Shown here: one piece after another, positions 8,725 through 18,332 of the stretch
Layout: every line of letters begins with the position of its first letter
Position numbering within the stretch: position 1 is the first letter of the stretch
The notes under the pieces: model-generated
The model's input: the letters and a program-made list of their open reading frames with translations, nothing else
Database searches by the model: none
Told to the model about the DNA's origin: nothing
NCBI GenBank assembly: GCA_021443545.1
Contig: JABUTU010000050.1
Coordinates: forward strand, 1-50,920
Direction of reading: 5' to 3'
Length of the DNA stretch: 50,920 nt
Origin: Marinilabiliaceae bacterium
GTDB lineage: Bacteria; Bacteroidota; Bacteroidia; Bacteroidales; Marinilabiliaceae
Translations under genes and position numbers: made by a program

Positions 8725-9321
8725 ATGGATAACAAACTTCAAGAACTCACACAGAGAGTATATGCAGAAGGTGTCGAGCGGGCCAATCTGGAAGCTGAGA
8801 AGATAAAATCGGAAGCTGAGAACGAAGCAAAACGCATCATTGCTGAAGCTGAGAATAAAGCTCAGTCGATTGAGAATGAGGCAAGAAGAAATGCAGCCGA
8901 ACTTGAGCGCAACACCAGAAATGATCTCCAAATGGCATCAAGTCAAATCATCCAATCCTTGAAGAATGATATCAAATCATTGATTGCAACAAAAGTCGTT
9001 GACGCTCCAATCAAAGAGACATTCGCTGACAAGGATTTCATCATCTCAATAATTACCAAAGCTGTCGAAGGTTTCTCGCAGAAAAGCTCTTCGGACCTCG
9101 CAGTAATCCTTCCAGAGAACGATTTTTCCAACCTGAACCAGCGAATACAAAACTCGGTAAGCTCTGTGCTAAAATCCGAGCTAACCATCACTTCTGGCAA
9201 TATCAAGGGCGGTTTTAAAATCGGTCCGAAAGAGGAGAACTATTACATAACTTTCACCGATGAAGATTTCATCTCTCTTTTTAGAAATTTCGTGAAAGGG
9301 AATATAGAATTCAGTAAGTGA
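8725..9321 (+). CDS. atpE: V-type ATPase subunit E (peripheral stalk)
   Basis: Subunit E forms part of the peripheral stalk that holds the catalytic A/B head against rotation. The 198-residue protein starts with a long coiled coil rich in Glu, Lys and Ala (about 12-75, for example AEKIKSEAENEAKRIIAEAE) and ends in a compact alpha/beta domain with GGFKIGPKEENYYITFTDED. This layout is typical of the family. It is the first gene of a seven-gene operon E-DUF2764-A-B-D-I-K. The partner subunit G/H, normally pairing with the E coiled coil, is not encoded nearby. The start ATG follows a predicted promoter. Confidence 0.88.
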   Translation: MDNKLQELTQRVYAEGVERANLEAEKIKSEAENEAKRIIAEAENKAQSIENEARRNAAELERNTRNDLQMASSQIIQSLKNDIKSLIATKVVDAPIKETFADKDFIISIITKAVEGFSQKSSSDLAVILPENDFSNLNQRIQNSVSSVLKSELTITSGNIKGGFKIGPKEENYYITFTDEDFISLFRNFVKGNIEFSK

Positions 9322-9337
9322 AAAACATTGTAGTGCT

Positions 9338-10186
9338 ATGAGACATGAGTATCACTACATCGTTTCGGGGTTGCCAGACCTAAAGCCTGACGACCGCAAG
9401 GTTGATTTGACTCTCGGAGAGCTGAAGATGCAACTCGATGAGCAAGTGTCAGGCAAAGACCTGGCGTTGGTCAATCTTTTTTTTCTTCCAGAAGACCATA
9501 AAAACATCCTGAAACGACTCTATGGTCTTAGCTATCATGACAGCGTCGCCTCTGTTTACAAAGCAGAGATGATTGATGAGCTGATTGACAGTGCCCGTCT
9601 GAAGAGAGATGACACTTTCGATATCGAACCTTACGTTGTTTATGCAGTGAAGGAGTTCTTCTCACAACAACAACCTCCCCGTCTCTCCCTCTTCGAAGCA
9701 CTCATGAACGATGGCTGGGCAAGAAAAGTATCTTCGTGTGGCAACGCTTTCGCCATAAAGTACATCTCGTTTGATACAACTCTACGAAATGTTATGATTG
9801 CGTTACAAGGGCGTAAATACAATATGGATGTAACCCATAGCATCGTTGGCACAGACGACATAGCAGAACAGATTCGCAAGAACCGACAGGCCGACTTTGG
9901 GCTGAAGGGCGACTGGGACTATATAGAGCCAGCCCTGCAGATTTTCAGTTGCCCCGACCTTGTCGAAAGGGAGATGCGAATAGATGCCTTACGCTGGACA
10001 TTCATAGATGAAGCCTCATTCTTCGACTATTTCACCATAGAGAAGATTATCGCTACAATACTGAAACTTGGAATGATTGAACGATGGAGCTCATTAGATA
10101 CTGAAGAGGGAAAGAGTCGTTTCTCTGAAATGATTCGCAGCTACAAGAGACTAACAATACAGGATAATACAATCTCACAACTCTAA
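9338..10186 (+). CDS. DUF2764 family protein of the V-ATPase operon
   Basis: A 282-residue protein of the DUF2764 family, regularly found between subunits E and A in Bacteroidota and some other V-ATPase operons. It begins MRHEYHYIVSGLPDL, the usual family start, and is largely helical by inspection, with no membrane segment or nucleotide motif. By position it fills the slot taken by subunit C in Enterococcus-type operons, so a role as the central-stalk socket (C/d-like) is a reasonable inference that the sequence alone does not prove. It begins 16 bases after atpE and ends 17 bases before atpA. Confidence 0.8.
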   Translation: MRHEYHYIVSGLPDLKPDDRKVDLTLGELKMQLDEQVSGKDLALVNLFFLPEDHKNILKRLYGLSYHDSVASVYKAEMIDELIDSARLKRDDTFDIEPYVVYAVKEFFSQQQPPRLSLFEALMNDGWARKVSSCGNAFAIKYISFDTTLRNVMIALQGRKYNMDVTHSIVGTDDIAEQIRKNRQADFGLKGDWDYIEPALQIFSCPDLVEREMRIDALRWTFIDEASFFDYFTIEKIIATILKLGMIERWSSLDTEEGKSRFSEMIRSYKRLTIQDNTISQL

Positions 10187-10203
10187 TTCTTAATAGCTAA
10201 GAT

Positions 10204-11958
10204 ATGGAGAATACAAAGACAACTGGCAAGGTTGCCGGAATCATATCAAATTTGGTGACAATAGAGGTTTTTGGCCCTGTTGCTCAGAATGAAATATGCT
10301 TCATACACCACCCTGAGGCCGACCTGATGGCAGAGGTCATTAAAGTTCAGGGGAAATACGCATATGCACAGGTATTTGATAGCACTCGCGGACTAAAAGT
10401 CGGTATCGACGTTACGTTCGAGGGACATATGCTTGAAGTGACTCTCGGACCTGGCATCCTCTCACGCAACTACGATGGTCTCCAGAACGACCTCGACAAG
10501 ATGGAGGGAGTTTTTCTTAAAAGAGGCGAATACACCGACCCTCTCGACCGCGAGAAATTATGGGACTATAAGCCATTGGCAAATGTTGGAGACATAGTGA
10601 CTGCTGCCTCTTGGATAGGAGAGGTCGAGGAAAACCACATGCCTCATCGCATCATGGTTCCCTTCAAGATGACCGATAGCTACACCATCAAGTGTTTAGC
10701 CCCTGCTGGCTCATATAAGGTTGACGACCAGATTGCGGTCATTGCCGATAAGGATGGAAATGAATTCCCTATCACGATGGTCCAGAAATGGCCAGTCAAG
10801 ATGGCTGTTAGAGCCTATAAGGAGAAACCACGTCCATTCAAGCTTCTTGAGACGGGCGTGCGTTGCATGGATACGCTAAACCCCATCACTGAGGGCGGAA
10901 CAGGATTTATCCCTGGTCCTTTCGGAACAGGAAAAACAGTACTTCAACATGCTATATCTCAACAAGCAGAAGCCGACATAGTGATTATGGCTGCATGTGG
11001 CGAACGTGCTAATGAGGTCGTTGAAATCTTCACGGAGTTCCCCGAACTCATTGACCCCCATACAGGCAGAAGTCTGATGGAACGCACCGTCATCATAGCC
11101 AACACATCTAATATGCCAGTTGCTGCCCGCGAGGCTTCGGTATATACCGCCATGGCTATTGGTGAATACTATCGCTCTATGGGATTACGAGTTATGCTCA
11201 TGGCCGACTCAACATCCCGTTGGGCTCAAGCTCTTCGCGAGATGTCAAACCGCTTAGAGGAGTTACCAGGTCAGGATGCATTTCCTATGGACCTCTCAGC
11301 CATCGTATCGAACTTCTACTCACGCGCTGGATACGTATACCTTAATAATGGTGCGACAGGTTCTATTACCTTCATCGGAACCGTCTCTCCTGCTGGCGGT
11401 AACCTTAAAGAGCCAATGACCGAGTCAACTCGTAAGGCAGCACGTTGCTTCTATGGCCTCTCACAAGCCCGCGCCGACTCCAAGAGATACCCAGCCGTTG
11501 ACCCTATAGATTCCTACTCAAAGTACCTCGAATATCCTGAGCTCCAGGCTTATTTGAAAGAGAAAGTGGGAGAAGACTGGCTCGAGATGGTCAATGAAGC
11601 CAAAGATATGCTCCTTCGCTCAAAAGAGGCTAAAGAGCAAATCAATATCCTCGGCGATGATAGTGTACCGATCGAATTCCACGAACGTTTCTGGCGCGGA
11701 GAACTCATCGACTTCGTAATCCTGCAACAGGACGCTTTCGACAAAATTGATGCATCGACACCTATGGAAAGACAGCAATACATGCTCAAGATGGTTATGA
11801 ACGTTAATCATACTCCAATGAACTTCTCAAACTTCGAAGATGTACAGACTCTCTACAAGAAGATAATCAATCTGTTCAAGCAGATGAATTACACGGAATA
11901 TATGAGCGATAAATTCAAGAGTTTCGAGAAGCAGATTGACGAATTGGTTAAACAATAG
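10204..11958 (+). CDS. atpA: V-type ATPase catalytic subunit A
   Basis: Catalytic subunit of the soluble V1/A1 head, hydrolysing or making ATP. The 584-residue protein has the N-terminal beta barrel, the family-specific non-homologous insert (about 110-190), the P-loop GPFGTGKT at residues 238-245, the catalytic Glu in AACGERANE, and a Walker B-type strand near VMLMADSTSRWAQALRE. The C-terminal helical domain is complete. Length is normal for the A subunit. It is the third gene of the operon, 12 bases before atpB. Confidence 0.96.
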   Translation: MENTKTTGKVAGIISNLVTIEVFGPVAQNEICFIHHPEADLMAEVIKVQGKYAYAQVFDSTRGLKVGIDVTFEGHMLEVTLGPGILSRNYDGLQNDLDKMEGVFLKRGEYTDPLDREKLWDYKPLANVGDIVTAASWIGEVEENHMPHRIMVPFKMTDSYTIKCLAPAGSYKVDDQIAVIADKDGNEFPITMVQKWPVKMAVRAYKEKPRPFKLLETGVRCMDTLNPITEGGTGFIPGPFGTGKTVLQHAISQQAEADIVIMAACGERANEVVEIFTEFPELIDPHTGRSLMERTVIIANTSNMPVAAREASVYTAMAIGEYYRSMGLRVMLMADSTSRWAQALREMSNRLEELPGQDAFPMDLSAIVSNFYSRAGYVYLNNGATGSITFIGTVSPAGGNLKEPMTESTRKAARCFYGLSQARADSKRYPAVDPIDSYSKYLEYPELQAYLKEKVGEDWLEMVNEAKDMLLRSKEAKEQINILGDDSVPIEFHERFWRGELIDFVILQQDAFDKIDASTPMERQQYMLKMVMNVNHTPMNFSNFEDVQTLYKKIINLFKQMNYTEYMSDKFKSFEKQIDELVKQ

Positions 11959-11970
11959 GAGACTATAAAG

Positions 11971-13284
11971 ATGGAAGCTTTTCAGAAAGTTTATACAAAA
12001 CTGACAAATATTACTAAGGCCACAGTATCGCTCAAAGCCGATGGAGTGGGCGCTGACGAGATGGCTATGGTTGGTGGCAGATTAGCTCAGGTCGTAAAAA
12101 TCATGGGTAATGATGTCATTCTTCAGGTCTTCACGGGAACTGAAGGAATTGCTACCGACTCCGAAGTGATTTTTCTTGGACGTCCTCCTCAATTAAAGGT
12201 CAGCGACCAACTTGCAGGACGTTTCTTCAATGCCTTCGGAAATCCTATTGATGGAGGACCAGAGGTTGATGGTGAGATTCGCGACATCGGCTCGCCTTCT
12301 GTAAACCCTGTTCGTCGCAAACAACCATCTGAGCTCATAGCTACAGGTATAGCTGGCATCGACCTCAACAATACCCTCGTGACAGGTCAGAAGATTCCTT
12401 TCTTCGCCGATCCTGACCAGCCATACAATCAGGTTATGGCAAACGTAGCCCTGCGTTCCGACGCCGATAAGATTATTCTTGGAGGTATGGGTCTCTCTAA
12501 TGACGACTACCTCTATTTCAAGAATGTCTTTAATAATGCTGGAGCGACTGACCGCATCGTAAGTTTCGTCAACACAACAGACAATCCTCCAGTTGAACGC
12601 CTGCTTGTCCCCGATATGGCTCTTACAGCAGCCGAATATTTCGCTGTCGATAAGCATCAAAAGGTACTTGTTCTCCTGACCGACATGACGCTGTACGCTG
12701 ATGCGTTGGCAATCGTATCGAACCGTATGGATCAGATTCCGTCAAAGGATTCTATGCCTGGCTCTCTCTACTCGGATCTCTCAAAGATATACGAGAAGGC
12801 TGTTCAGTTCCCCGATGGCGGCTCTATCACAATCATCGCAGTGACAACTCTTAACGGAGGAGACATCACTCATGCTATTCCAGACAATACTGGATATATA
12901 ACCGAGGGACAGCTCTTCCTCCGCCGCGACACTGAGATAGGCAAGGTAATCGTTGACCCGTTTCGCTCGCTGTCGCGCCTGAAACAACTTGTCAGCGGAA
13001 AGAAAACACGCAAAGACCATCCACAAGTCATGAATGCAGCCATTCGTCTCTATTCAGATGCAGCCAATGCGCGTACAAAAATGGAGAATGGCTTCGACCT
13101 AACCGACTACGATCAGCGTACATTAGCATTCGCCAAGGAGTACTCTAATTATATCCTTGCCATCGATGTCAACGTCGACACAACCGAGATGCTGGATATT
13201 ACATGGGGTCTCTTTATGAAACACTTCAAAGCTGAAGAGGTTACTATAAAACAGGAATTCATGGACCTATATTGGAAGAAATAA
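11971..13284 (+). CDS. atpB: V-type ATPase non-catalytic subunit B
   Basis: Non-catalytic partner of subunit A in the hexameric head. The 437-residue protein follows the family: N-terminal barrel, ATP-binding fold with no intact P-loop (GQKIPFFADPDQP takes its place, as in other B subunits), and motifs VLVLLTDMTLYADALA and SRMKQL-like SRLKQLVSG. Length is at the short end of the family. It lies 12 bases after atpA and 26 before atpD in the same operon. Confidence 0.95.
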   Translation: MEAFQKVYTKLTNITKATVSLKADGVGADEMAMVGGRLAQVVKIMGNDVILQVFTGTEGIATDSEVIFLGRPPQLKVSDQLAGRFFNAFGNPIDGGPEVDGEIRDIGSPSVNPVRRKQPSELIATGIAGIDLNNTLVTGQKIPFFADPDQPYNQVMANVALRSDADKIILGGMGLSNDDYLYFKNVFNNAGATDRIVSFVNTTDNPPVERLLVPDMALTAAEYFAVDKHQKVLVLLTDMTLYADALAIVSNRMDQIPSKDSMPGSLYSDLSKIYEKAVQFPDGGSITIIAVTTLNGGDITHAIPDNTGYITEGQLFLRRDTEIGKVIVDPFRSLSRLKQLVSGKKTRKDHPQVMNAAIRLYSDAANARTKMENGFDLTDYDQRTLAFAKEYSNYILAIDVNVDTTEMLDITWGLFMKHFKAEEVTIKQEFMDLYWKK

Positions 13285-13310
13285 CGTTCCATCTCTAAAA
13301 TGAGTGTTTA

Positions 13311-13910
13311 ATGGCTATTGAATTTCAATATAATAAGACATCTCTGCAAGCCCTCGAGAAGCAACTCAAGGTGCGCCAACGTGCTTTGCCTACACTGAAA
13401 AACAAGGAGTCAGCTCTTCGTCTTGAAGTAAAAAAAGCAAAGATCCGTGCTGAAGAACTCGACAACGACCTTGAGCAGCAGATGGCATCATACGATATGA
13501 TGGCTAAGCTTTGGTGTGAGTTCGATTCCGACCTGGTTGCTATTAAAGATGTCCACCTGACTCGCAGGAAACTGGCGGGTGTCGTAACACCTCATCTTGA
13601 AAAGATTGAGTTCGAAGTCAGGGAATTCTCTTTGTTCACCTCTCCCGTATGGATCTCCGATGGCATTGAAATGGTTAAACGACTGGCCACTGTAGCAATA
13701 GAACGAGAGGTCTTTATCGAAAAGATGCACCTTTTGGAACATGCAAGAAAAAAGACAACTCAGAAGGTTAATCTCTACGAAAAAGTCCAGATTCCAGGCT
13801 ATCAAGAGGCCGTTTTGAAAATCAAACGATTCATGGAGGACGAAGAGAATCTCTCAAAGGCGGCACAAAAGATTGTAAAAACAAAGAAAGAGAGGGAGGA
13901 GTCGGTATGA
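13311..13910 (+). CDS. atpD: V-type ATPase subunit D (central rotor shaft)
   Basis: Subunit D is the asymmetric coiled-coil shaft that couples rotation to catalysis in the A3B3 head. The 199-residue protein is almost wholly helical with two long antiparallel coils: the N-terminal one (about 8-60, NKTSLQALEKQLKVRQRALP) and the C-terminal one (about 135-195). Length and pattern fit the family. Its stop overlaps the atpI start in an ATGA arrangement at 13907-13910, implying translational coupling. Subunit F, the usual shaft partner, is not present next to it. Confidence 0.9.
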   Translation: MAIEFQYNKTSLQALEKQLKVRQRALPTLKNKESALRLEVKKAKIRAEELDNDLEQQMASYDMMAKLWCEFDSDLVAIKDVHLTRRKLAGVVTPHLEKIEFEVREFSLFTSPVWISDGIEMVKRLATVAIEREVFIEKMHLLEHARKKTTQKVNLYEKVQIPGYQEAVLKIKRFMEDEENLSKAAQKIVKTKKEREESV

Positions 13911-15742
13911 TTGTCAACATGTTCAAATACTCTTTCGTAATCTTCCATGCCGATTATGAGAGATTCCTATCGGATATCCAGAACCTGGGTGTTCTGCATG
14001 TGCTCGCTCGCGAAGGCGACTCTTCTGATGAGACACTACAACTATTGCGTAAATCTCAGGATGTGCGCAAGACAATACAGCAATTAAGTTCTCTCAGCAA
14101 CGAAAAATCCTCGTCGGATGTTATAATTCCCGATAACGGAGAGGAACTCATTCAACAAATTACGGAGGACACCTCGCGACTTAAAGGGTTGAAAGCAAAA
14201 CTCCAGGCAGCAGAACGCGACTTGCTTCGTTACGAGCCGTGGGGAGGTAGTGGGTTCGATCCTGATTGTATTGCAGCATTGCAAAAAGCTGGCATTACTG
14301 TCACTCTCCTGCAATGTCCAGAACGTAGCTTCAATGAGCAATGGACAAAAGAGGGAGCCGTCGAAATTATTTCCCGCCAGAATGGAGTCGTCTACTTCAT
14401 AACGCTATCCACTCATTATTTTCCAGCGCCTGATATTGAAGCAGAATCAGTTGAACTCCCTCTGAAGACCCCATCTGAACTGAATGGTGATATTGCTCTT
14501 TCTCAGGGCGAAATATTTGATATTAATCAACGTTTAGCAACATACGCAGAACAAGCAAAACCTATCCTTGAGAAATATGCTGATGAACTCGATGGCCATG
14601 TACAACTTCTCATCGCCCGACAGAGTACGTCGTCTGTCTCTGCCGACACTCTAAGGGTCATAGAGGGATTTGTTCCATCCGACAATATAGAGGCTATCGA
14701 TAGGTATATAAGTGACAATAATATTGTCTGTATCAAGAGAGAGACAAATAGCGATGATAAACCTCCTGTCAAACTTTGCAACAATAAGTTTGCACAGCTC
14801 TTCGAGCCTATCACGGAGATGTTTTCGCTACCAAACTATAGCGAGATTGACCCGACGCCACTCTTCGCACCGTTCTTTATGCTGTTTTTCGGTCTATGCC
14901 TCGGCGATGCTGGATACGGAATACTCGTATTAATAGTCTCCATCTTGGCACGAAGAAAGGTTGGCAAGGGCATGAAGCTATACTGCGACCTGGGCATAGT
15001 ATTAGGCATAGCAACAATAGTGATTTCGACAATCACAGGAATGCTCTTCGGTATCGACCTCTCCAAAGCATCATGGATTCCATCTTCGTTGCGCTCGCTC
15101 TTCATCACCGATAGCAACCTTCAGATTGCCGGTTATTCGCCGATGATGGTTGTAGCAATCTTGCTTGGTCTGATACAGATTCTGTTTGGAATGTGCGTAA
15201 ATGCTGCAAAGATATCCAAGCAACACGGAAAGAGATACGCCATTTCAACTATCTCTTGGGTGGTTATCCTACCAGTGCTTGCTATCACCTTCGGACTACC
15301 AGCTATGGGTGTTGCGCTACCCACATGGATTACATACACCCTCTATGGGGTCATAGGATTTGCTGTGATAGGCATCTTCTTCTTCAACACGCCTAATTCT
15401 GGCATTCTGACAAATATCGGGTCTGGTGTGTGGAATACCTACAATATGGCAACCGGTCTTTTGGGCGATACGCTGTCATACATACGATTGTTTGCTCTTG
15501 GCCTGACTGGTGGTATCCTCGGCAGTGTATTCAACACAATGGCATTTCAGGCAGGCGAGGGACTCCCCATCGTGGCAAAGATTCTCGTCATCTCGCTGAT
15601 TCTCATCATCGGTCACTCAATAAATATAGGGCTGTGCTTGATTGGTGCTTTCGTCCACCCTATGCGACTCACCTTTGTTGAGTTTTACAAAAACTCTGGT
15701 TTTGAGGGCGGCGGAATAAAATATAATCCACTCAAGAAATAA
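13907..15742 (+). CDS. atpI: V-type ATPase subunit I (a-type membrane stator)
   Basis: The membrane stator subunit that forms the ion half-channels beside the proteolipid ring. The 611-residue protein has a cytosolic N-terminal part of about 310 residues with coiled-coil stretches, then seven to eight membrane segments (about 320-600). GLCLGDAGYGILVL and the conserved NTYNMATGLLGDTLSYIRLFALGL with Arg in the SYIRLFALGL helix, essential for ion transfer, are intact, followed by EGLRLHFVEFY-like AFVHPMRLTFVEFYKNSGFEG. The start ATG overlaps the atpD stop. A second ATG at codon 5 is possible but less likely given the coupling. Confidence 0.94.
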   Translation: MIVNMFKYSFVIFHADYERFLSDIQNLGVLHVLAREGDSSDETLQLLRKSQDVRKTIQQLSSLSNEKSSSDVIIPDNGEELIQQITEDTSRLKGLKAKLQAAERDLLRYEPWGGSGFDPDCIAALQKAGITVTLLQCPERSFNEQWTKEGAVEIISRQNGVVYFITLSTHYFPAPDIEAESVELPLKTPSELNGDIALSQGEIFDINQRLATYAEQAKPILEKYADELDGHVQLLIARQSTSSVSADTLRVIEGFVPSDNIEAIDRYISDNNIVCIKRETNSDDKPPVKLCNNKFAQLFEPITEMFSLPNYSEIDPTPLFAPFFMLFFGLCLGDAGYGILVLIVSILARRKVGKGMKLYCDLGIVLGIATIVISTITGMLFGIDLSKASWIPSSLRSLFITDSNLQIAGYSPMMVVAILLGLIQILFGMCVNAAKISKQHGKRYAISTISWVVILPVLAITFGLPAMGVALPTWITYTLYGVIGFAVIGIFFFNTPNSGILTNIGSGVWNTYNMATGLLGDTLSYIRLFALGLTGGILGSVFNTMAFQAGEGLPIVAKILVISLILIIGHSINIGLCLIGAFVHPMRLTFVEFYKNSGFEGGGIKYNPLKK

Positions 15743-15765
15743 AATTCAATCTATCACGAAGATAA

Positions 15766-16227
<462 letters not shown>

Positions 16228-16246
16228 TTTATTCAGTTTTATTAAC

Positions 16247-16283
16247 ATGAGGTTTTGGCAAAAGTCAGAACCTCATCGTTTTT
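16247..16283 (+). terminator. Hairpin terminator of the V-ATPase operon
   Basis: Arms 16247-16257 and 16266-16276 pair over 11 positions with one T-G wobble around an 8-base loop, followed by CGTTTTT. It lies 19 bases after the atpK stop and 18 before the next gene on the same strand. Confidence 0.7.
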
Positions 16284-16301
16284 GTTGACGTAAACCCCCA
16301 A

Positions 16302-18323
16302 ATGATTCGTTACTTTGTAGTCTGTCTGATAATACTGCTTATGACCACAGCTTGCGACAATGAAAGCAAGCTGCATCTGTCTTCTGTTCTTGATAGCGGG
16401 ATGATTCTGCAACGTAACTCTAAAAACAATATCTGGGGCTGGGCATCTCCATACTCTAAAATAACCGTATCAACAGATTGGGGAAGTGAGATAACGACAT
16501 CTGCGCGCTTAGACAGCTCTTGGTCAGTATCTATTGACATTCCTGAAGCAGACCTCGTCAACCACACCATTCGGGTATCTGCAAAAGATACCTCTATTAT
16601 TCTGAACAATATTCTGTTTGGAGATATATGGTTAGCAGGCGGACAGGACAATATGGAAATTCCGTTGTTTGCATGGCCAGCCGACACTGTTTGTGGAGGA
16701 CAAGTCACATCTATGACAGATGCTCCCGACTCGATGCTCCGTTTCTTCAATACCGAAAAGGTCTTCTCAATCCACGAAACAAAGAATATTAAAGGAGCCT
16801 GGAGTACTGATTCAATCAATACCCGAAGAATCTTCAGCGCAACAGCATACTACTTCGCCCGCAAGCTACGCAAATCTCTGAATATACCCATAGGAATAAT
16901 TTCTACTGCATGGAGCGGCACTCTGACTGAATCATGGATATCCGCAGACTACCTACCCTCATCTACCGAGCCTAAATATCATAGCTGGCACAAAAGATTA
17001 AAAGAGTTTTCTAACGAATGTGACAATTACGAAAAATGGCTTTTATCTCATCCTACAATGCCCATCGCATGGGGACCTAAGGGAGAGGACCCATATACTC
17101 TCCTCCACTTCAACGATGAGTATGTCAATAACATATCAGATGACAACAAGAACTCATGGGGCACGATTTCTGTTCCAACGTTTTGGTCTAATACACCCAT
17201 AGGAGAGATTCAAGGCATCTGCTGGTTCATTAAGGACATCAAGATCCCTTCCGAATGGATAAAAGAGGATTTGACACTACACCTTGGGTCTATTGACGAC
17301 CGCGATGTCACGTATGTCAATGGCTTTTACATAGGTGATGTACTCGAGTCAGATGGATATGCCAAGCAACGCATATATAGTATTCCCGGTGCCATTATAG
17401 CCAATAGTCACTTAACCATAGCAATACAGGTTATTAATACCGATCTGGATGGTGGATTCAGAGGATGTCCAGATGGTCCTATGCGTATAGAGAATAAGAA
17501 CAATAAATCAATAAGCATCAGCATTGAAGGCGATTGGCACTATCGTATGGCAGCCATCAAATATGGCTATAGAATCTCATATCTTGACCTCTCCAAAGAC
17601 GAATTGAGTCAATGTCCACGACCAAGTATTCTCTACAACGAATATGCTCCTACTGTCCTTCACAATGCAATCCTGCAACCTCTTTCGCCTTTTAAGATAA
17701 AAGGTGTTCTTTGGTTCCAGGGGGGCTCAATACCTTCAGACGCCAAAACAAACTATCTACATAACCGTGCTCTTGTTCATTCTCTTAGAAGCACTTTCGG
17801 AGATGGAATCTGTTTCTATCAGGCTCAAATCCCACACTTCCCCTACTGGAAAGAGGTGCTGCACGAGGCAAACAACACTCGTCTCGGACAATTTACATGT
17901 CTAATGGATATCCCTAACACGGCGACTATCTCAACCATAGATTTAGGTTCAGAAACAACTATGAAACCTCCCTACAAAAGAGAGTTCGGCGAACGGTTTG
18001 CCCTACTCGCCCTTGGTGAGGATTGCGGACCTAAACCTATCAGTATAAGAGTGTCAGATCCCTCTATTGTCATATCATTTGAAAACAAAGAAGGGCTGAC
18101 TATTGATTATAGCCAACCCAATCTCTTTGAAGTCGCAGGCGAAGATGGTGAATATTTCCCCGCGACAACCTATATCTCTAATCTAAATGAAGTCTACGCC
18201 TTTTCCCACTGCGTACCACACCCAATAAGCGTCAGATATGGATATGACAAAAAAACAAAAGGCACACTGACAAATAAATCATCTATTCCTTGCGTTGCAT
18301 TTGAATTGAAGGTGAAGAAGTGA
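16302..18323 (+). CDS. Sialate O-acetylesterase (SASA/DUF303) homologue, lipoprotein, catalytic triad lost
   Basis: A 673-residue exported protein. The signal peptide ends with TTAC at residues 15-18, a probable lipoprotein site, followed by acidic DNES that may favour surface display. The architecture is that of bacterial sialate O-acetylesterases: N-terminal strands with SSVLDSGMILQR, an SGNH-type catalytic fold split by a jelly-roll insert (about 275-400), and a C-terminal region. The key residues differ from the family. GQSNM is GGQDNM, so the nucleophilic Ser is Asp116. The WYQGES block reads WFQGGS (about 471-476). The C-terminal D-x-H-P block aligns to DLGSETTMKPP, with the Asp as Thr and the His as Lys555. 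It is therefore probably a non-catalytic carbohydrate binder, or uses other chemistry. It converges on the NamZ-NagZ fusion with 9 bases between the stops. Confidence 0.85.
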   Translation: MIRYFVVCLIILLMTTACDNESKLHLSSVLDSGMILQRNSKNNIWGWASPYSKITVSTDWGSEITTSARLDSSWSVSIDIPEADLVNHTIRVSAKDTSIILNNILFGDIWLAGGQDNMEIPLFAWPADTVCGGQVTSMTDAPDSMLRFFNTEKVFSIHETKNIKGAWSTDSINTRRIFSATAYYFARKLRKSLNIPIGIISTAWSGTLTESWISADYLPSSTEPKYHSWHKRLKEFSNECDNYEKWLLSHPTMPIAWGPKGEDPYTLLHFNDEYVNNISDDNKNSWGTISVPTFWSNTPIGEIQGICWFIKDIKIPSEWIKEDLTLHLGSIDDRDVTYVNGFYIGDVLESDGYAKQRIYSIPGAIIANSHLTIAIQVINTDLDGGFRGCPDGPMRIENKNNKSISISIEGDWHYRMAAIKYGYRISYLDLSKDELSQCPRPSILYNEYAPTVLHNAILQPLSPFKIKGVLWFQGGSIPSDAKTNYLHNRALVHSLRSTFGDGICFYQAQIPHFPYWKEVLHEANNTRLGQFTCLMDIPNTATISTIDLGSETTMKPPYKREFGERFALLALGEDCGPKPISIRVSDPSIVISFENKEGLTIDYSQPNLFEVAGEDGEYFPATTYISNLNEVYAFSHCVPHPISVRYGYDKKTKGTLTNKSSIPCVAFELKVKK

Positions 18324-18332
18324 CCATATACA

